From the NCBI RefSeq assembly GCF_030053775.1, contig NZ_CP125669.1:2599962-2663961 (forward strand): DNA of 64,000 nucleotides, written 5' to 3'. The stretch's first letter is position 1. The number at the start of each line of letters is the position of its first letter. This document shows positions 9,552 through 21,322 of this stretch, piece by piece. The notes below the pieces were generated by a model. That model did no database searches and was not told the origin of the DNA. It worked only from the letters and a program-made list of their open reading frames with translations. The position numbers and the translations under genes are program-made. The DNA comes from Acinetobacter corruptisaponis (GTDB lineage: Bacteria; Pseudomonadota; Gammaproteobacteria; Pseudomonadales; Moraxellaceae).

Positions 9552-12500
9552 ATGCACATGCCATCGCCTAATACTGTAGCTCCCGCTCAAGGTCTATATC
9601 AGCCTGATGAGTTTAAGGATAACTGTGGTTTTGGTCTGATTGCCCATATGAAGGGTGAATCAAGCCATCATCTGGTCGAAACCGCGATTCACAGTTTAAG
9701 TTGCATGACGCACCGTGGTGGTATTGCCGCAGATGGTAAAACGGGAGATGGATGCGGATTGTTGTTGGCAATGCCGAAACAGTTCTTTCGTGATGAGGCA
9801 CAGAAATTAGGTGCAAATCTCACTGAGATTTTTGCAGCAGGTACAATATTTCTCAATATTGATCCTGCATTAGCGCAAAATGCCAAGAATATCCTAAATA
9901 AGGAAATTGCTGCTGAAGGCCTGACTGTTGCGGCATGGCGTATTGTACCCACAAATAATGATGCTCTAGGTGAAATTGCACTGCAATCGTTGCCTGCATT
10001 TGAACAAATTCTGGTTAATTGCCCAATGGGCTTAACTGAGGTTGAGTTTAACCGTAAACTCTTCCTGGCACGCCGTCGTGCTGAACAACAATTACAAAAT
10101 GATCCTTTGTTCTATGTCACCACTTTGGCGACAACAGTCATCAGCTATAAAGGCTTGATGATGCCAGCAGCAATTGCTGACTTTTATACCGACCTGGCTG
10201 ATGCACGTTTGACTTCACACATTGTGGTGTTCCACCAGCGTTTCTCAACCAATACCTTGCCGCGTTGGCCATTGGCACAACCATTCCGCTACCTTGCGCA
10301 TAATGGTGAGATTAACACCATTACTGCCAACCGTAACTGGGCATTGGCACGTACCCCTAAATTTGAAAATCCATTATTGCCAGGTTTAACTGAGCTTAAT
10401 CCGATCGTAAACCGTACTGGTTCGGATTCATCAAGCTTGGACAACATGCTTGAAATTCTTGTGGGTGGTGGCATGGATCTATTCCGTGCGCTACGTATGC
10501 TTGTTCCACCAGCATGGCAAAACGTTGAAACCTTGGATGCGGATTTACGTGCATTCTATGAATTTAACTCTAAGCACATGGAAGCTTGGGATGGCCCAGC
10601 AGGTCTGGTGATTCAGGACGGTCGTCATGCCATCTGTATGCTTGACCGTAATGGCTTGCGTCCAGCGCGTTGGGTCATCACTAAAAATGACTACATTACG
10701 CTTGCATCTGAAATCGGTGTATGGGGCTATGAGCCAGAAGACGTGGTGTCTAAAGGTCGTGTTGGTCCTGGTCAAATTTTGGTTGTTGATACATTGACTG
10801 GCAAAGTGCTGGATACCAAAGATGTTAGCAATCATCTTAAGAACATGCGCCCATACCGTGAATGGTTGCGTGATCATGCGATTCGTTTACAAGCCAATCC
10901 ACAGCTTGAAGAGCAGTTGCTTGATCAGGGGCTAACAGGTGACAAGCTAAAAGCCGCGCAAAAAATGTTTATGGTGACATTTGAAGAGCGCGATCAACTG
11001 TTACGTCCAATCGCAGAAAGTGGTCAGGAAGCAGTCGGCTCAATGGGTGATGATACCCCAATGGCAGTATTGTCCCGTCAAGTACGTCATGTGTCTGACT
11101 ATTTTCGTCAACAGTTTGCGCAGGTGACCAATCCGCCAATCGATCCATTGCGTGAATCGATTGTAATGTCACTGGAAACTTGCTTGGGCCGTGAACAGAA
11201 TGTGTTTGAGCAAGGTCCAGAGCATGCAGACCGTATCATCATTTCAAGCCCTGTATTATCAAACTCAAAAATGCAGCAGCTTCGTGATGTCGAAAAAGAG
11301 CGCGAAGGCTATGGCGTTGTTGATATTGACCTGAACTATGCTGAAGCTGAAGGGTTGCAGGCAGCAATTGCGCGTATTTGTGAAGAAGCAGCTCAGGCAG
11401 TACGTGATGGAAAAACACTGATTGTATTAACAGATAAGAATTTCCGTGAAGGCTTCTTACCTGCGAATTCAGCATTGGCAACAGGTGCCGTGCATCACCA
11501 CTTAATTAAAACTGGTTTACGCACAGATGCGAACATTCTAGTTGAGACTGGTTTTGCCCGTGATCCGCACCAATTTGCAGTATTGCTCGGCTTTGGCGCA
11601 ACAGCGGTTTACCCTTACCTGGCTTATGATGTGATCAATGACTTGGTTGCAAAAGGTGAGCTATTGGGTGACCCAATCCATGCGCAAGCAAACTTCCGTA
11701 AAGGCATTGAGAAAGGTCTATTAAAAGTTCTTTCTAAAATGGGTATCTCAACAGTTGCCTCTTATCGTGGTGGTCAGTTGTTTGAAGCGGTTGGTCTTTC
11801 TTCTGAGGTAGTTGATAAATGCTTCCTTGGTGTACCAAGCCGTATTCAGGGTGCAACCTTTGCTGACCTGGAAAATGACCAGAAAAAATTGGCAAGCACA
11901 GCTTGGTCAAATCGTAAACCAATTGATCAGGGTGGTTTGCTTAAATTTGTATTTGGTAAGGAATATCATGCCTTTAACCCAGATGTAATCAATGCATTGC
12001 ATAGAGCGGTACGTTCTGGTCAATATCAAGACTTTAAAGAATATGCTGAACTGGTGAATAACCGTCCAGTGGCAACGATTCGTGACTTGTTCAAGTTAAA
12101 AACAACCGATTCAATTGCGATTGATCAGGTTGAAACGATTGAAGAGATTCTGCCACGCTTTGACTCTGCGGGCATGTCTTTGGGTGCATTGTCACCTGAA
12201 GCGCATGAAGCGATTGCGATTGCCATGAATACCATTGGTGGTCGTTCGAACTCAGGTGAAGGCGGTGAAGACCCTGCACGTTATGGCACCATCCGTAACT
12301 CGAAAATCAAGCAGATTGCATCGGGTCGTTTTGGTGTTACGCCTGCCTATTTAACTTCTGCTGAAGTGTTGCAGATTAAAGTGGCACAGGGCGCAAAACC
12401 AGGTGAGGGTGGTCAGTTACCAGGTGGTAAAGTAAATGGCCTGATTGCACGTTTACGTTACTCAGTACCAGGTGTGACGCTGATTTCTCCACCACCACAC

Positions 12501-14036
12501 CATGATATTTATTCGATTGAAGATTTATCGCAATTGATCTTTGACTTAAAACAAGTCAATCCTCAAGCGATGGTGTCAGTGAAACTGGTGTCTGAGCCAG
12601 GTGTAGGTACGATTGCTGCGGGTGTGGCAAAAGCATACGCTGACTTCATTACCATTTCTGGTTATGACGGTGGTACGGCTGCATCTCCACTTTCTTCAAT
12701 TCACCACGCGGGTTCTCCATGGGAGTTAGGTCTGAGTGAAGCGCATCAAGCGTTGCGTGTGAATGACTTACGTGGCAAAGTCCGTGTCCAAACTGATGGT
12801 GGTCTGAAAACTGGTTTAGACGTGATTAAGGCAGCGATTTTAGGTGCGGAAAGCTTCGGTTTTGGTTCTACTCCAATGATCGCCCTCGGTTGTAAATATC
12901 TGCGTATCTGTCACTTGAACAACTGTGCGACAGGTGTTGCAACCCAACAGGATCATTTACGTCAAGAGCATTATATTGGCGAGCCAGAAATGCTGATCAA
13001 CTTCTTCAAGTTTATTGCAGAAGAAACCCGTGAATGGCTGGCTGCATTGGGTGTTGCATCACTCAAAGACTTGATTGGTCGTGTGGACTTACTTGAAGTT
13101 TTACCTGGTGAAACTGATAAACATGCACACCTTGATTTAAGTGCATTGTTAACGTCTCATCCATCGGCTGAAGGCAAGGCGCAATATTGCCAAGTTCAAG
13201 GCAATGCACCATTTGATAAAGGTGTCTTGGCTGAGAAAATGGTGGCTGAGATGTTACCAGCGATTGAAGCAGGTACAGGCGGTTCATTTAACTTTACTGT
13301 AGGCAACTGTGACCGTTCAATCGGTGCTCGTATCTCTGGTGAAATCGCACGTCGTTATGGCAACTTAGGCATGGAAGGCAGCCCTGTTGTAATGAACCTT
13401 GTCGGTACAGCTGGTCAATCACTGGGTGTTTGGAATGCAGGCGGTTTGCATATCAAGCTTGAAGGTGATGCCAACGACTATGTTGGTAAAGGTATGGCAG
13501 GCGGTCGTGTATCGATCTTCCCACCGAAAGGTTCACCGTTCCAAACGCAAAATACTGCGATTATTGGTAACACCTGTTTATATGGTGCAACAGGCGGTAA
13601 GGTCTTTGCAGCAGGTACAGCAGGCGAGCGTTTTGCGGTGCGTAACTCAGGTGCATTTGCCGTGATTGAAGGTGCAGGCGACCATTGCTGTGAATATATG
13701 ACAGGTGGCGTGGTGACTGTGCTTGGTAAAGTTGGACATAACTTCGGTGCAGGTATGACAGGTGGTTTTGCTTACGTGCTTGACCTTGATAATGACTTTG
13801 TCGATTACTATAACCACGAGTTGATTGACCTGAATCGTATCTCTACGGAGTCGATGGAAGACCATAAAGAAAACCTGTTGCGTATTCTTGATGAACATAT
13901 CAAGGAAACAGGTAGTGCTTGGGCATACAAAATCCGTAATGAATTTGACTTCTATAGTCGTAAGTTCTGGCTTGTGAAACCAAAAGCTGCTAATTTGCAA
14001 ACGCTTTTGAAAACAACCCAAGCTGATCCACAATAA
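9552..14036 (+). CDS. gltB: Glutamate synthase (NADPH) large subunit GltB
   Basis: Alpha subunit of GOGAT, making glutamate from glutamine and 2-oxoglutarate. 1494 residues from the ATG at 9552, chosen for its AAGGG ribosome-binding site; an upstream in-frame ATG at 9513 lacks one. The class II amidotransferase nucleophile follows a short propeptide (DNCGFG, Cys about 25). The FMN/synthase domain contains [11 protein letters not shown] and [13 protein letters not shown]. The 3Fe-4S cluster cysteines are C1114, C1120 and C1125. The C-terminal beta-helix has repeated Gly motifs ([19 protein letters not shown]). Followed by gltD after 71 bases. Confidence 0.97.
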   Translation: MHMPSPNTVAPAQGLYQPDEFKDNCGFGLIAHMKGESSHHLVETAIHSLSCMTHRGGIAADGKTGDGCGLLLAMPKQFFRDEAQKLGANLTEIFAAGTIFLNIDPALAQNAKNILNKEIAAEGLTVAAWRIVPTNNDALGEIALQSLPAFEQILVNCPMGLTEVEFNRKLFLARRRAEQQLQNDPLFYVTTLATTVISYKGLMMPAAIADFYTDLADARLTSHIVVFHQRFSTNTLPRWPLAQPFRYLAHNGEINTITANRNWALARTPKFENPLLPGLTELNPIVNRTGSDSSSLDNMLEILVGGGMDLFRALRMLVPPAWQNVETLDADLRAFYEFNSKHMEAWDGPAGLVIQDGRHAICMLDRNGLRPARWVITKNDYITLASEIGVWGYEPEDVVSKGRVGPGQILVVDTLTGKVLDTKDVSNHLKNMRPYREWLRDHAIRLQANPQLEEQLLDQGLTGDKLKAAQKMFMVTFEERDQLLRPIAESGQEAVGSMGDDTPMAVLSRQVRHVSDYFRQQFAQVTNPPIDPLRESIVMSLETCLGREQNVFEQGPEHADRIIISSPVLSNSKMQQLRDVEKEREGYGVVDIDLNYAEAEGLQAAIARICEEAAQAVRDGKTLIVLTDKNFREGFLPANSALATGAVHHHLIKTGLRTDANILVETGFARDPHQFAVLLGFGATAVYPYLAYDVINDLVAKGELLGDPIHAQANFRKGIEKGLLKVLSKMGISTVASYRGGQLFEAVGLSSEVVDKCFLGVPSRIQGATFADLENDQKKLASTAWSNRKPIDQGGLLKFVFGKEYHAFNPDVINALHRAVRSGQYQDFKEYAELVNNRPVATIRDLFKLKTTDSIAIDQVETIEEILPRFDSAGMSLGALSPEAHEAIAIAMNTIGGRSNSGEGGEDPARYGTIRNSKIKQIASGRFGVTPAYLTSAEVLQIKVAQGAKPGEGGQLPGGKVNGLIARLRYSVPGVTLISPPPHHDIYSIEDLSQLIFDLKQVNPQAMVSVKLVSEPGVGTIAAGVAKAYADFITISGYDGGTAASPLSSIHHAGSPWELGLSEAHQALRVNDLRGKVRVQTDGGLKTGLDVIKAAILGAESFGFGSTPMIALGCKYLRICHLNNCATGVATQQDHLRQEHYIGEPEMLINFFKFIAEETREWLAALGVASLKDLIGRVDLLEVLPGETDKHAHLDLSALLTSHPSAEGKAQYCQVQGNAPFDKGVLAEKMVAEMLPAIEAGTGGSFNFTVGNCDRSIGARISGEIARRYGNLGMEGSPVVMNLVGTAGQSLGVWNAGGLHIKLEGDANDYVGKGMAGGRVSIFPPKGSPFQTQNTAIIGNTCLYGATGGKVFAAGTAGERFAVRNSGAFAVIEGAGDHCCEYMTGGVVTVLGKVGHNFGAGMTGGFAYVLDLDNDFVDYYNHELIDLNRISTESMEDHKENLLRILDEHIKETGSAWAYKIRNEFDFYSRKFWLVKPKAANLQTLLKTTQADPQ

Positions 14037-14074
14037 TTCCACGACTGCAACGACATAGGCAGGTGCAGAGATGA

Positions 14075-15529
<1,455 letters not shown>

Positions 15530-15555
15530 TTAAACATTCTATAAGTCGTATTTCA

Positions 15556-15585
15556 ATAAAGCCTGCTTATGCAGGCTTTATCTTT
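15556..15585 (+). terminator. Rho-independent terminator after gltD
   Basis: Perfect stem AAAGCCTGC (15558-15566) with loop TTAT and GCAGGCTTT (15571-15579), followed by a T-rich run. Ends the gltBD unit. Confidence 0.85.
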
Positions 15586-15685
15586 TTCACTTCATCTTTT
15601 TGGTAGTTTTGGCAAACCTTATAAGCTTTTTCGCCCTGTCGCTGAGGTTTTTCTGGCGCAATACTCGAAGATGGACTAGGAAATC

Positions 15686-16591
15686 ATGCAGGCAACAACG
15701 ATGGCTCTTGCAAATACGAATATGGAAAAAACCTATTTAAATCGCCCCAAGGCATTGGGGATTACGGTACGACGGCTACAGTTCAACCCTAAAAAGATAA
15801 AACGGCATTATTTTGCCAACTCACCGTTAATGTCACATCTTTTAACCGCACTTTCTTCAACCTTTCCAATTGGTGAACAGTATTTTGTCAACAGTGTTCG
15901 CAATGTGCGTGATAAAGTAAGAGACCCACAGTTACAAGCGCAAATTGCTGCCTTTATTGGGCAGGAGGCGATGCATTCCAAGGCCCATACCGAGTTTAAT
16001 GATGCATGGCGTCGTGATGATTACAATCTGGACCGCTTTCAGGCATGGCTGGCAAAGCGTGATCATGCACTTCGGAATATCCACCCTAAATTACAGTTGG
16101 CCTTAACCTGTGCCTTTGAGCATTTTACTGCCATGTTGGGAGGATATGTGCTTAAACATCCAGAAGTCTTGAGCACGCTGGATGATGATGCAATGAAACT
16201 CTGGGTTTGGCATGCGATTGAGGAAATTGAGCATCGTTCTGTTGCATTCGATGTGTATCAGGAAATTTATGGTGATGATCGTATTCGCCGCCTGCTCATG
16301 CGTAGTGTAACAACAGGGTTTGCGAGCTTAACATTTTATGCCACCACCCGATTGATTTGGCAGGATAAATGGGAAAGTTTGCCCAAAGTTGGTGGAAACC
16401 TGTTTGGAATCTATTTATTAGCTAAGATGTTGGTTCAATTGATCCCAGAATACCTTTCTTATTATCAGGCTGATTTTCATCCTGCAAAGCATGACTATAC
16501 GAAATTGGTGAATTACTGGAAAGCACGAATGGCCGATGAGTATGGCATGATCTCTTTTCAGGAGGAAACAGCTTCAAGACTCTATAGTTGA
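15686..16591 (+). CDS. Putative metal-dependent hydrolase, PF10118-type
   Basis: 301-residue protein of the 'predicted metal-dependent hydrolase' family found in many Gammaproteobacteria; its substrate is not known. Several His/Glu residues likely to bind metal sit in helices: GQEAMHSKAHTEFN (about 92-105), CAFEHFTAMLGGYV (about 144-157) and WHAIEEIEHRSVAFDVY (about 177-193), a pattern reminiscent of ferritin-like diiron proteins. A hydrophobic region near residues 208-255 could touch the membrane. Start supported by AGGAAATC just before the ATG. It stands alone between a terminator and an inverted repeat. Confidence 0.75.
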   Translation: MQATTMALANTNMEKTYLNRPKALGITVRRLQFNPKKIKRHYFANSPLMSHLLTALSSTFPIGEQYFVNSVRNVRDKVRDPQLQAQIAAFIGQEAMHSKAHTEFNDAWRRDDYNLDRFQAWLAKRDHALRNIHPKLQLALTCAFEHFTAMLGGYVLKHPEVLSTLDDDAMKLWVWHAIEEIEHRSVAFDVYQEIYGDDRIRRLLMRSVTTGFASLTFYATTRLIWQDKWESLPKVGGNLFGIYLLAKMLVQLIPEYLSYYQADFHPAKHDYTKLVNYWKARMADEYGMISFQEETASRLYS

Positions 16592-16605
16592 TATTGATTG
16601 GGTAA

Positions 16606-16640
16606 GAGCTATTTTATATATAAAATAGCTCAGTTTTTTT
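16606..16640. terminator. Inverted repeat terminator between convergent genes
   Basis: Perfect 11-base arms GAGCTATTTTA (16606-16616) and TAAAATAGCTC (16621-16631) around TATA, followed on the plus strand by AG and a T run. It lies between a plus-strand gene and a minus-strand gene and could serve both. Confidence 0.8.
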
Positions 16641-16646
16641 AGATAT

Positions 16647-17003
16647 TTATCTTTCTGTTTCCATGAATACTGAGATTTTGTTGTTTAACATTTTATTTTG
16701 ATATACTTTTAACAAGTAGTTAATTATAGCTTTTATATTTAAATAACTGGTGAGAGTAATTAAAAACATCAAAATTACTTTTGAATCTAAACTCATAAAA
16801 AGAATACTGATGTAGAAAATACTAAGTAATGAAAGAATGAATTTGGTGTTATAAAAGCAATAAGCACAAAAGACACCATATATAAATGCTGAAAGACATA
16901 GATTAAAAATGGGAGGAATTCCAATATGGTTGAAAAAAATAATAAAAAGGCATAAAGCAATCGCTGATATGGAAAACACCAGTACATCTTTCAATATATA
17001 CAT
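16647..17003 (-). CDS. Small hypothetical membrane protein
   Basis: 118 residues, start ATG complementary to 17001-17003. Very hydrophobic, with three to four predicted membrane helices (about 6-25, 32-52, 55-72, 75-96), rich in Phe/Ile/Leu/Tyr, and a short Lys/Asn-rich tail. I recognise no family. Its AT content and codon use resemble the surrounding AT-rich intergenic sequence, so it may be a young or poorly conserved gene. No operon partner. Confidence 0.45.
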   Translation of the reverse strand: MYILKDVLVFSISAIALCLFIIFFNHIGIPPIFNLCLSAFIYGVFCAYCFYNTKFILSLLSIFYISILFMSLDSKVILMFLITLTSYLNIKAIINYLLKVYQNKMLNNKISVFMETER

Positions 17004-17542
17004 ACTCTACTCTCACTCTAATTGAACATTAAAAATATTACCCTGTTCTTTCCGCGCTGTAGAAAGAACAGGGTACTCATCTTTGTTATTCGCTACTGTT
17101 ACTTATTGAGTTTGTAAAAACCTAAAAACAGGGTCGTGAAAGCCAGTTTTTTTATAGATATTCTAATTGAATTCAATAAGTAACGCTTTCTTGCTGAGTT
17201 TTTCCATTATAAAAAAGAAGATGAAAGCGAAAATAAGAAATAACTTACATGATTGTAGGAAATGGCTTACATTTGTATAAAAAATAAACAAAATTAACAA
17301 TTTAGTTTATTACAAAAAGTTTTTATATATCATTTATTTATGGTTGTTTTTTGCTGTTTTGTTTTTAAATTGGTTTTTACAAAAGTGTACATTACTTTAA
17401 CATTATGAATTTACTGAAAATTAAGGTTTATTTATGTGGGAATAGGGTAATAGGTATGGGTTTTATGAATAAAACAGCAATTTGACGTATCAATTTAAAT
17501 TACTAAAGCTAAATAAAATTCTATTGAATGGAAAATTAATTT
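17004..17542. other. 539-base AT-rich region without a gene; contains a perfect 12-base inverted repeat
   Basis: No convincing reading frame. At 17040-17051 and 17063-17074 a perfect inverted repeat ACCCTGTTCTTT / AAAGAACAGGGT flanks an 11-base loop. Read on the minus strand it is followed by AATATTTTTAATG, so it may terminate transcripts coming from the BLUF gene. A 12-base palindrome ATTGAATTCAAT lies at 17166-17177. The remainder shows no structure I can name. Confidence 0.5.
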
Positions 17543-18016
17543 CTATATTAAAGGGTTGACCCCCCTATACTTAAAACCAATTTTTCTCTTTGGCTGTACT
17601 TTATTTTGAGTCGCTTTTATTAATGCATTTAAGCATTTGGTTAAGCTTTCTGAATCTAACTGATCAGGAGAAGACTGTTGGTCATTTTGTTCTTTTAAGA
17701 ATGCTTTTAGGATTGAATTGCGTCGTACATATTTCATTGACCATTCTCTAAAATGACGTTGTTCAATATTTTCTGTTTGTAGATGTATAACCTGATAATG
17801 TCGTTCATCAGTCTGGATACTTGTAAAAAGTGTTTCAATGATACTTTTCTCTCCTTCCAGACATTGAAAAAACCTATGGTCGGCATAATAAAGCACACCA
17901 CAGATATCATGCTGAGCATTAAAATTACGTGCTGTGATGAGAATATCCTGTAATTCCTCCAATAGATTTTCTCGATTTTGATCTCGTTGACTTACATAGC
18001 ACAAACGGATGATCAT
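17543..18016 (-). CDS. BLUF-domain blue-light photoreceptor (BlsA-like)
   Basis: 157-residue protein made of an N-terminal BLUF domain (about 1-97) that binds FAD, and a short helical C-terminal extension. The photoactive residues are present at the canonical positions: Tyr7, Gln51 (FFQCLEG), Trp92 and Met94 (EWSMKY), with Asn31/Asn33 near the flavin. No GGDEF or EAL output domain is fused, so signalling must go through protein-protein contact, as described for BlsA of A. baumannii, which affects motility and biofilm in a light- and temperature-dependent way. This copy differs enough from BlsA in its C-terminus that orthology is only likely. Monocistronic. Confidence 0.9.
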   Translation of the reverse strand: MIIRLCYVSQRDQNRENLLEELQDILITARNFNAQHDICGVLYYADHRFFQCLEGEKSIIETLFTSIQTDERHYQVIHLQTENIEQRHFREWSMKYVRRNSILKAFLKEQNDQQSSPDQLDSESLTKCLNALIKATQNKVQPKRKIGFKYRGVNPLI

Positions 18017-18200
18017 TCACTAATGCTCTGAAAAACAAAAAATTATTATAGACTAATATGAAAGGGAAATAGTAAGTTTTCAGATGACTCTATGCAATGA
18101 TATAAAGATTTCAACAAATAAATGTTACACAGCAAACAAAAAATATTATTACAATGATTTTATGCACAAATATAAAGAAGAACTTGAGGATAAATTTTTT

Positions 18201-18791
18201 ATGAAAGTGATCAAACAAACTGCGCTCGCAACTGTATTGGCAAGCACCTTATTGTTCACAGGCTGTGGCTATAACACCTTGCAGGTGAAAGATGAGGCAG
18301 TGAATGCTTCCTGGTCTGAAGTACAAAACCAGTATCAACGCCGTGCTGACCTTGTGCCTAATTTGGTCAATGTAGTGAAAGGTTATGCCAAACATGAAGA
18401 GCAGGTGCTTACAGAGGTCACGCAGGCGCGTTCCAATGTTGCAGGTTTAAAAGTGGATAAGGAAGTGCTGGAGGATCCAGCGCTGTTTGAAAAATATCAA
18501 CAGGCACAGAGCCAGTTGACGGGTGCCTTATCACGTTTGATTGCAGTTTCTGAAAACTATCCTGATCTAAAAGCCAATGAACAGTTCCGTGATTTGCAAG
18601 CCCAGCTCGAAGGAACGGAAAACCGTATTGCTGTGGCACGTAACCGTTATATTACAACGGTTCAGGACTACAATGCCTATGTCCGCCAGTTCCCGCAAGT
18701 GATGACTGCAAAAGTAATTGGGATGAAAACCAAAGAAAATTTTAAGGCAGACTCATCTGCACAACAGGCGCCAACAGTTTCATTTAATTAA
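18201..18791 (+). CDS. lemA: LemA family lipoprotein
   Basis: 196 residues from the ATG at 18201, preceded by GAGGA; upstream in-frame codons lack a ribosome-binding site and would hide the signal peptide. Lipobox LFTGC with acylated Cys22. The LemA helical core follows with the family motif EVQNQYQRRADLVPNLVNVVKGYAKHE (about 37-63) and YNAYVRQFP near the C-terminus. LemA proteins are envelope-anchored helical proteins of poorly defined role, often encoded with TPM-domain proteins, as here. Confidence 0.92.
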   Translation: MKVIKQTALATVLASTLLFTGCGYNTLQVKDEAVNASWSEVQNQYQRRADLVPNLVNVVKGYAKHEEQVLTEVTQARSNVAGLKVDKEVLEDPALFEKYQQAQSQLTGALSRLIAVSENYPDLKANEQFRDLQAQLEGTENRIAVARNRYITTVQDYNAYVRQFPQVMTAKVIGMKTKENFKADSSAQQAPTVSFN

Positions 18792-18824
18792 TCGTTGAAA
18801 TTGTTTTCGGCTTAGGAGGGGCGT

Positions 18825-19871
18825 ATGTTGATCAAGTTAAAGCAAAAATTAAAATATATTTTAGCCATCATTTTTGCGATGCTTTGTTTTCAACATACAA
18901 CCTGGGCTGAGATCGCCACTGCGACAGATCAAGGTGATCTAGTGGTTGCTGGAAAAATTATTCAGCAACAGCAGCAACAAAATAAGTCATCGACAACCAC
19001 AGAACAGCCTCCTGTACTACCTACAGTTGCCAATGATATGGCAGATGGGGAATCTATACGTGGTTTACCCACTTTAAACCAACCTGTGATTGATCAGGCT
19101 AAGATATTGAACGAGGCTGAAATACAGCAACTCAATCAAAAAATTCTAGCGCTTTATCAACAGGGTAAAGCTCAAATTGGTGTCATTATTGTACCCACCA
19201 CAGGTCAGGAAGCGATTTTTGATTTTGCCTTGCGCACAGGTGAAAAATGGCAGCTTGGCTCAGCAAAACGTGATAATGGCTTGCTGATGACAATTGCGGT
19301 GAATGACCGTAAAATTCAGATATTGACGGGCTATGGTTTAGAAGGTGTTTTACCTGATGTGGTGCTCAGCCGTATTATTCGCAACCAAATTACGCCTTCA
19401 TTTAAACAGGGACTATATGCACAGGGAATTTCAGCTGGACTGGATGAAATTAGCCGTATTGTAAACCTTGACCCTGAAATTGCCCAACAGGCTGCACAAG
19501 AACTTAAGGATCGGCATGACCAAGCATTACATGAGCAGCAAGCTAAAGACAACACATTGACTATGGCACTCTTTATCCTGATTGCTGGTGTTGTAGGTTC
19601 ATTTATTGTGGGTAATCGTTTAAGTGCTTCCACTGCCGCTGTGGCAGCAACTGTTGCGGGACTGGTCAATGGTGCTGGTCTTGTGATGAGCCTGTTATTA
19701 GGTATCGGAATTTTCTTTCTACTGATTACTTCATTGGCACAGCTTATTTTTCAAGCCTTTTTGTCAGGTGGTGGACGAGGGGGCGGTGGAGGAGGCTTTG
19801 GTGGTGGCAGCGGAGGTGGTTATAGTGGTGGCGGCAGTTTTGGTGGGGGAGGAGCATCAGGCTCATGGTAA
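18825..19871 (+). CDS. TPM-domain membrane protein with Gly-rich tail (YgcG-like)
   Basis: 348 residues. Signal peptide about 1-28 (ending TTWA), then a Gln/Thr-rich linker and a TPM domain (about 83-215) with VIDQAKILNEAEIQQLN, GVIIVPTTGQEAIFDFALRTGEKWQLG and GYGLEGVLPDVVLSRII. Two hydrophobic segments (about 245-265, 285-310) precede a C-terminal tail almost entirely Gly with Ser/Phe/Tyr (about 313-348). TPM domains have been linked to envelope repair and photosystem assembly; the bacterial role is unclear. RBS AGGAGG-like at 18813-18819. Overlaps the next gene by seven bases. Confidence 0.88.
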   Translation: MLIKLKQKLKYILAIIFAMLCFQHTTWAEIATATDQGDLVVAGKIIQQQQQQNKSSTTTEQPPVLPTVANDMADGESIRGLPTLNQPVIDQAKILNEAEIQQLNQKILALYQQGKAQIGVIIVPTTGQEAIFDFALRTGEKWQLGSAKRDNGLLMTIAVNDRKIQILTGYGLEGVLPDVVLSRIIRNQITPSFKQGLYAQGISAGLDEISRIVNLDPEIAQQAAQELKDRHDQALHEQQAKDNTLTMALFILIAGVVGSFIVGNRLSASTAAVAATVAGLVNGAGLVMSLLLGIGIFFLLITSLAQLIFQAFLSGGGRGGGGGGFGGGSGGGYSGGGSFGGGGASGSW

Positions 19872-20425
19872 CAAAGACAGATACAACACAGATTATTACC
19901 CAGCCTAAACTGGATGAGCATGTTCAACCAAGTTTAAAGCGTTGGTTTAAACACTTCCTTTATATATCTTCCACGCATCGTTATTTCAATAAGCAAGATA
20001 GAATGCACATAGCCAACGCTGTGCAACAGGCTGAAAAAGGTCATGTCGGTGAAATTCAGGTAGTGATAGAGGGGCATATTCCTTGTTCACAAGCCTATCA
20101 TCAAAATACACGTTTACGTGCTCAACAACTTTTCGCTGAGTTGGGGGTATGGGATACCGAACTCAATAGTGGTGTATTACTTTACTTAAACCTTTGTGAG
20201 CGCAAAGTTGAAATCGTGATTGATCGTGGCTTAAAACATGCGACACAAACCGAGACGTGGAATAAAATTTGCCAAAACATCATCGTTACCTTAGTCCAGA
20301 AAGAATACTTGCGAGCTGTGACTAATGGTGTGAATGAAATTGGGCAAGTATTGGATCAATACTATGTAAAAACTGATCTACAAGATCAAAATGAACTACC
20401 TAATGAGCCTATTATACTGAAATAA
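19865..20425 (+). CDS. Second TPM-domain protein
   Basis: 186 residues, no signal peptide or clear membrane helix. The TPM-like core covers about 45-170 with RMHIANAVQQAEKGHVGEIQVVIEGH, a LFAELGVWDTELNSGVLLYLNL segment (matching the 'ELxxxGVLL' TPM pattern) and VEIVIDRGL. It overlaps the preceding gene by seven bases, so the three genes lemA-TPM-TPM form one unit. This cytosolic-looking TPM partner of a YgcG-like protein recurs in proteobacteria; function unknown. Confidence 0.82.
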   Translation: MVTKTDTTQIITQPKLDEHVQPSLKRWFKHFLYISSTHRYFNKQDRMHIANAVQQAEKGHVGEIQVVIEGHIPCSQAYHQNTRLRAQQLFAELGVWDTELNSGVLLYLNLCERKVEIVIDRGLKHATQTETWNKICQNIIVTLVQKEYLRAVTNGVNEIGQVLDQYYVKTDLQDQNELPNEPIILK

Positions 20426-20755
20426 ATTGATTTCTTTGTTATTGTTTTTGGAATGAATTGTAAATATACTGATCTGTATATTTAAAGTTCCATTGAAAGG
20501 ATGCTTTCTTTATTCCGATAAACGGTTGATTAAATTTTTAGCTTTATAAAGATTTTTTTTGTGATTTATTTCGCTCATTTTTAAAACAATTCGAAAATAA
20601 TCAAGATTGATTCGCTACTACTTTAAAGATAAAAAGCGAAAGTTGACATTTTTTGTCATTTTATTTCTTCTTATGTCAGTATTGGTTTATATGTGAGCAA
20701 ATAGAATATTCTTTAAGTCTCTGTTTTTTTGCGTTAAAATTGGCTAAGCTAAGGA
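20426..20755. other. AT-rich intergenic region upstream of the first pilin gene
   Basis: About 330 bases with no reading frame of interest. It ends in the sigma-54 type promoter of the pilin gene and may hold PilR-type enhancer sites, but I cannot point to one with confidence. Confidence 0.4.
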
Positions 20756-20772
20756 TTGGCATAGAACATGCT
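20756..20772 (+). promoter_or_regulatory. Candidate sigma-54 promoter of pilin gene 1
   Basis: TTGGCATAGAACATGCT: GG at 20758-20759 and GC at 20770-20771 with ten bases between, matching the -24/-12 layout. The start would lie near 20783, about 43 bases before the pilin ATG. Major pilin genes of Pseudomonas and relatives use sigma-54 with PilR, which supports the call. Confidence 0.7.
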
Positions 20773-20825
20773 AAATACAAAGTAGCTCGAAAGGCTTATA
20801 AAAATTTATACATTGGAGAAATGTT

Positions 20826-21194
20826 ATGAAATCAATGCAAAAGGGTTTTACTCTTATCGAATTGATGATCGTTGTAGCGATCATTGGTATTTTGGCTGCG
20901 ATCGCACTACCTGCTTATCGTGACTATATGCAACGTTCTGCAAACAGTGCATGTTTAGGTGAGGCAAAAGCATATATGGGTACAGCCGTAGCAGACTCTG
21001 CTGATTTACGTACGCCATCTAACCCTCGCTATTCTGCTTGTTTGGCTAGTAGTGCTGTTACGGGGGCTAGTGCTCGTACTGCATATACGGGCGGTACTAA
21101 CGTTACTTTCATTCCGCAAACTCGTGGTAATGCTGCTATATTGAAAAATACGATTTGTAATGGTGCTACTGGTAGTTGTAATCTAGCACCATAA
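20826..21194 (+). CDS. pilA: Type IV major pilin PilA (first of two tandem copies)
   Basis: 122-residue prepilin, ribosome-binding GGAG at 20815-20818. Class III leader MKSMQKG is cut before Phe8; mature Glu5 ([19 protein letters not shown]) and the long N-terminal helix are intact. Four cysteines (43, 72, 111, 118); the last two close a short C-x6-C loop (CNGATGSC) near the C-terminus, the D-region analogue. The chain ends NLAP, not Ser, so the terminal-Ser glycosylation of TfpO-type pilins does not apply. Followed by a terminator and then a GT-C membrane protein. Confidence 0.93.
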   Translation: MKSMQKGFTLIELMIVVAIIGILAAIALPAYRDYMQRSANSACLGEAKAYMGTAVADSADLRTPSNPRYSACLASSAVTGASARTAYTGGTNVTFIPQTRGNAAILKNTICNGATGSCNLAP

Positions 21195-21217
21195 TTATAG
21201 TTTATATGTAATTTTAT

Positions 21218-21243
21218 AAAAAGCACTTTAGAGTGCTTTTTTT
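21218..21243 (+). terminator. Rho-independent terminator after pilin gene 1
   Basis: AAAAAGCACT (21218-21227), loop TTAG, AGTGCTTTTTTT (21232-21243). Isolates the first pilin from the GT-C gene, or attenuates readthrough into it. Confidence 0.88.
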
Positions 21244-21322
21244 ATTTCTGTTTAAAGTAATAAATTGCTTTATTTTAGCTATAGATTCCAGTTTTTATAA
21301 GATTTTATTTAGGGATATTTAA

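Noticed and set aside
13399..13665. Plus-strand reading frame inside gltB
   Set aside because: It overlaps the conserved beta-helix coding region in another frame; gltB codon use explains it.
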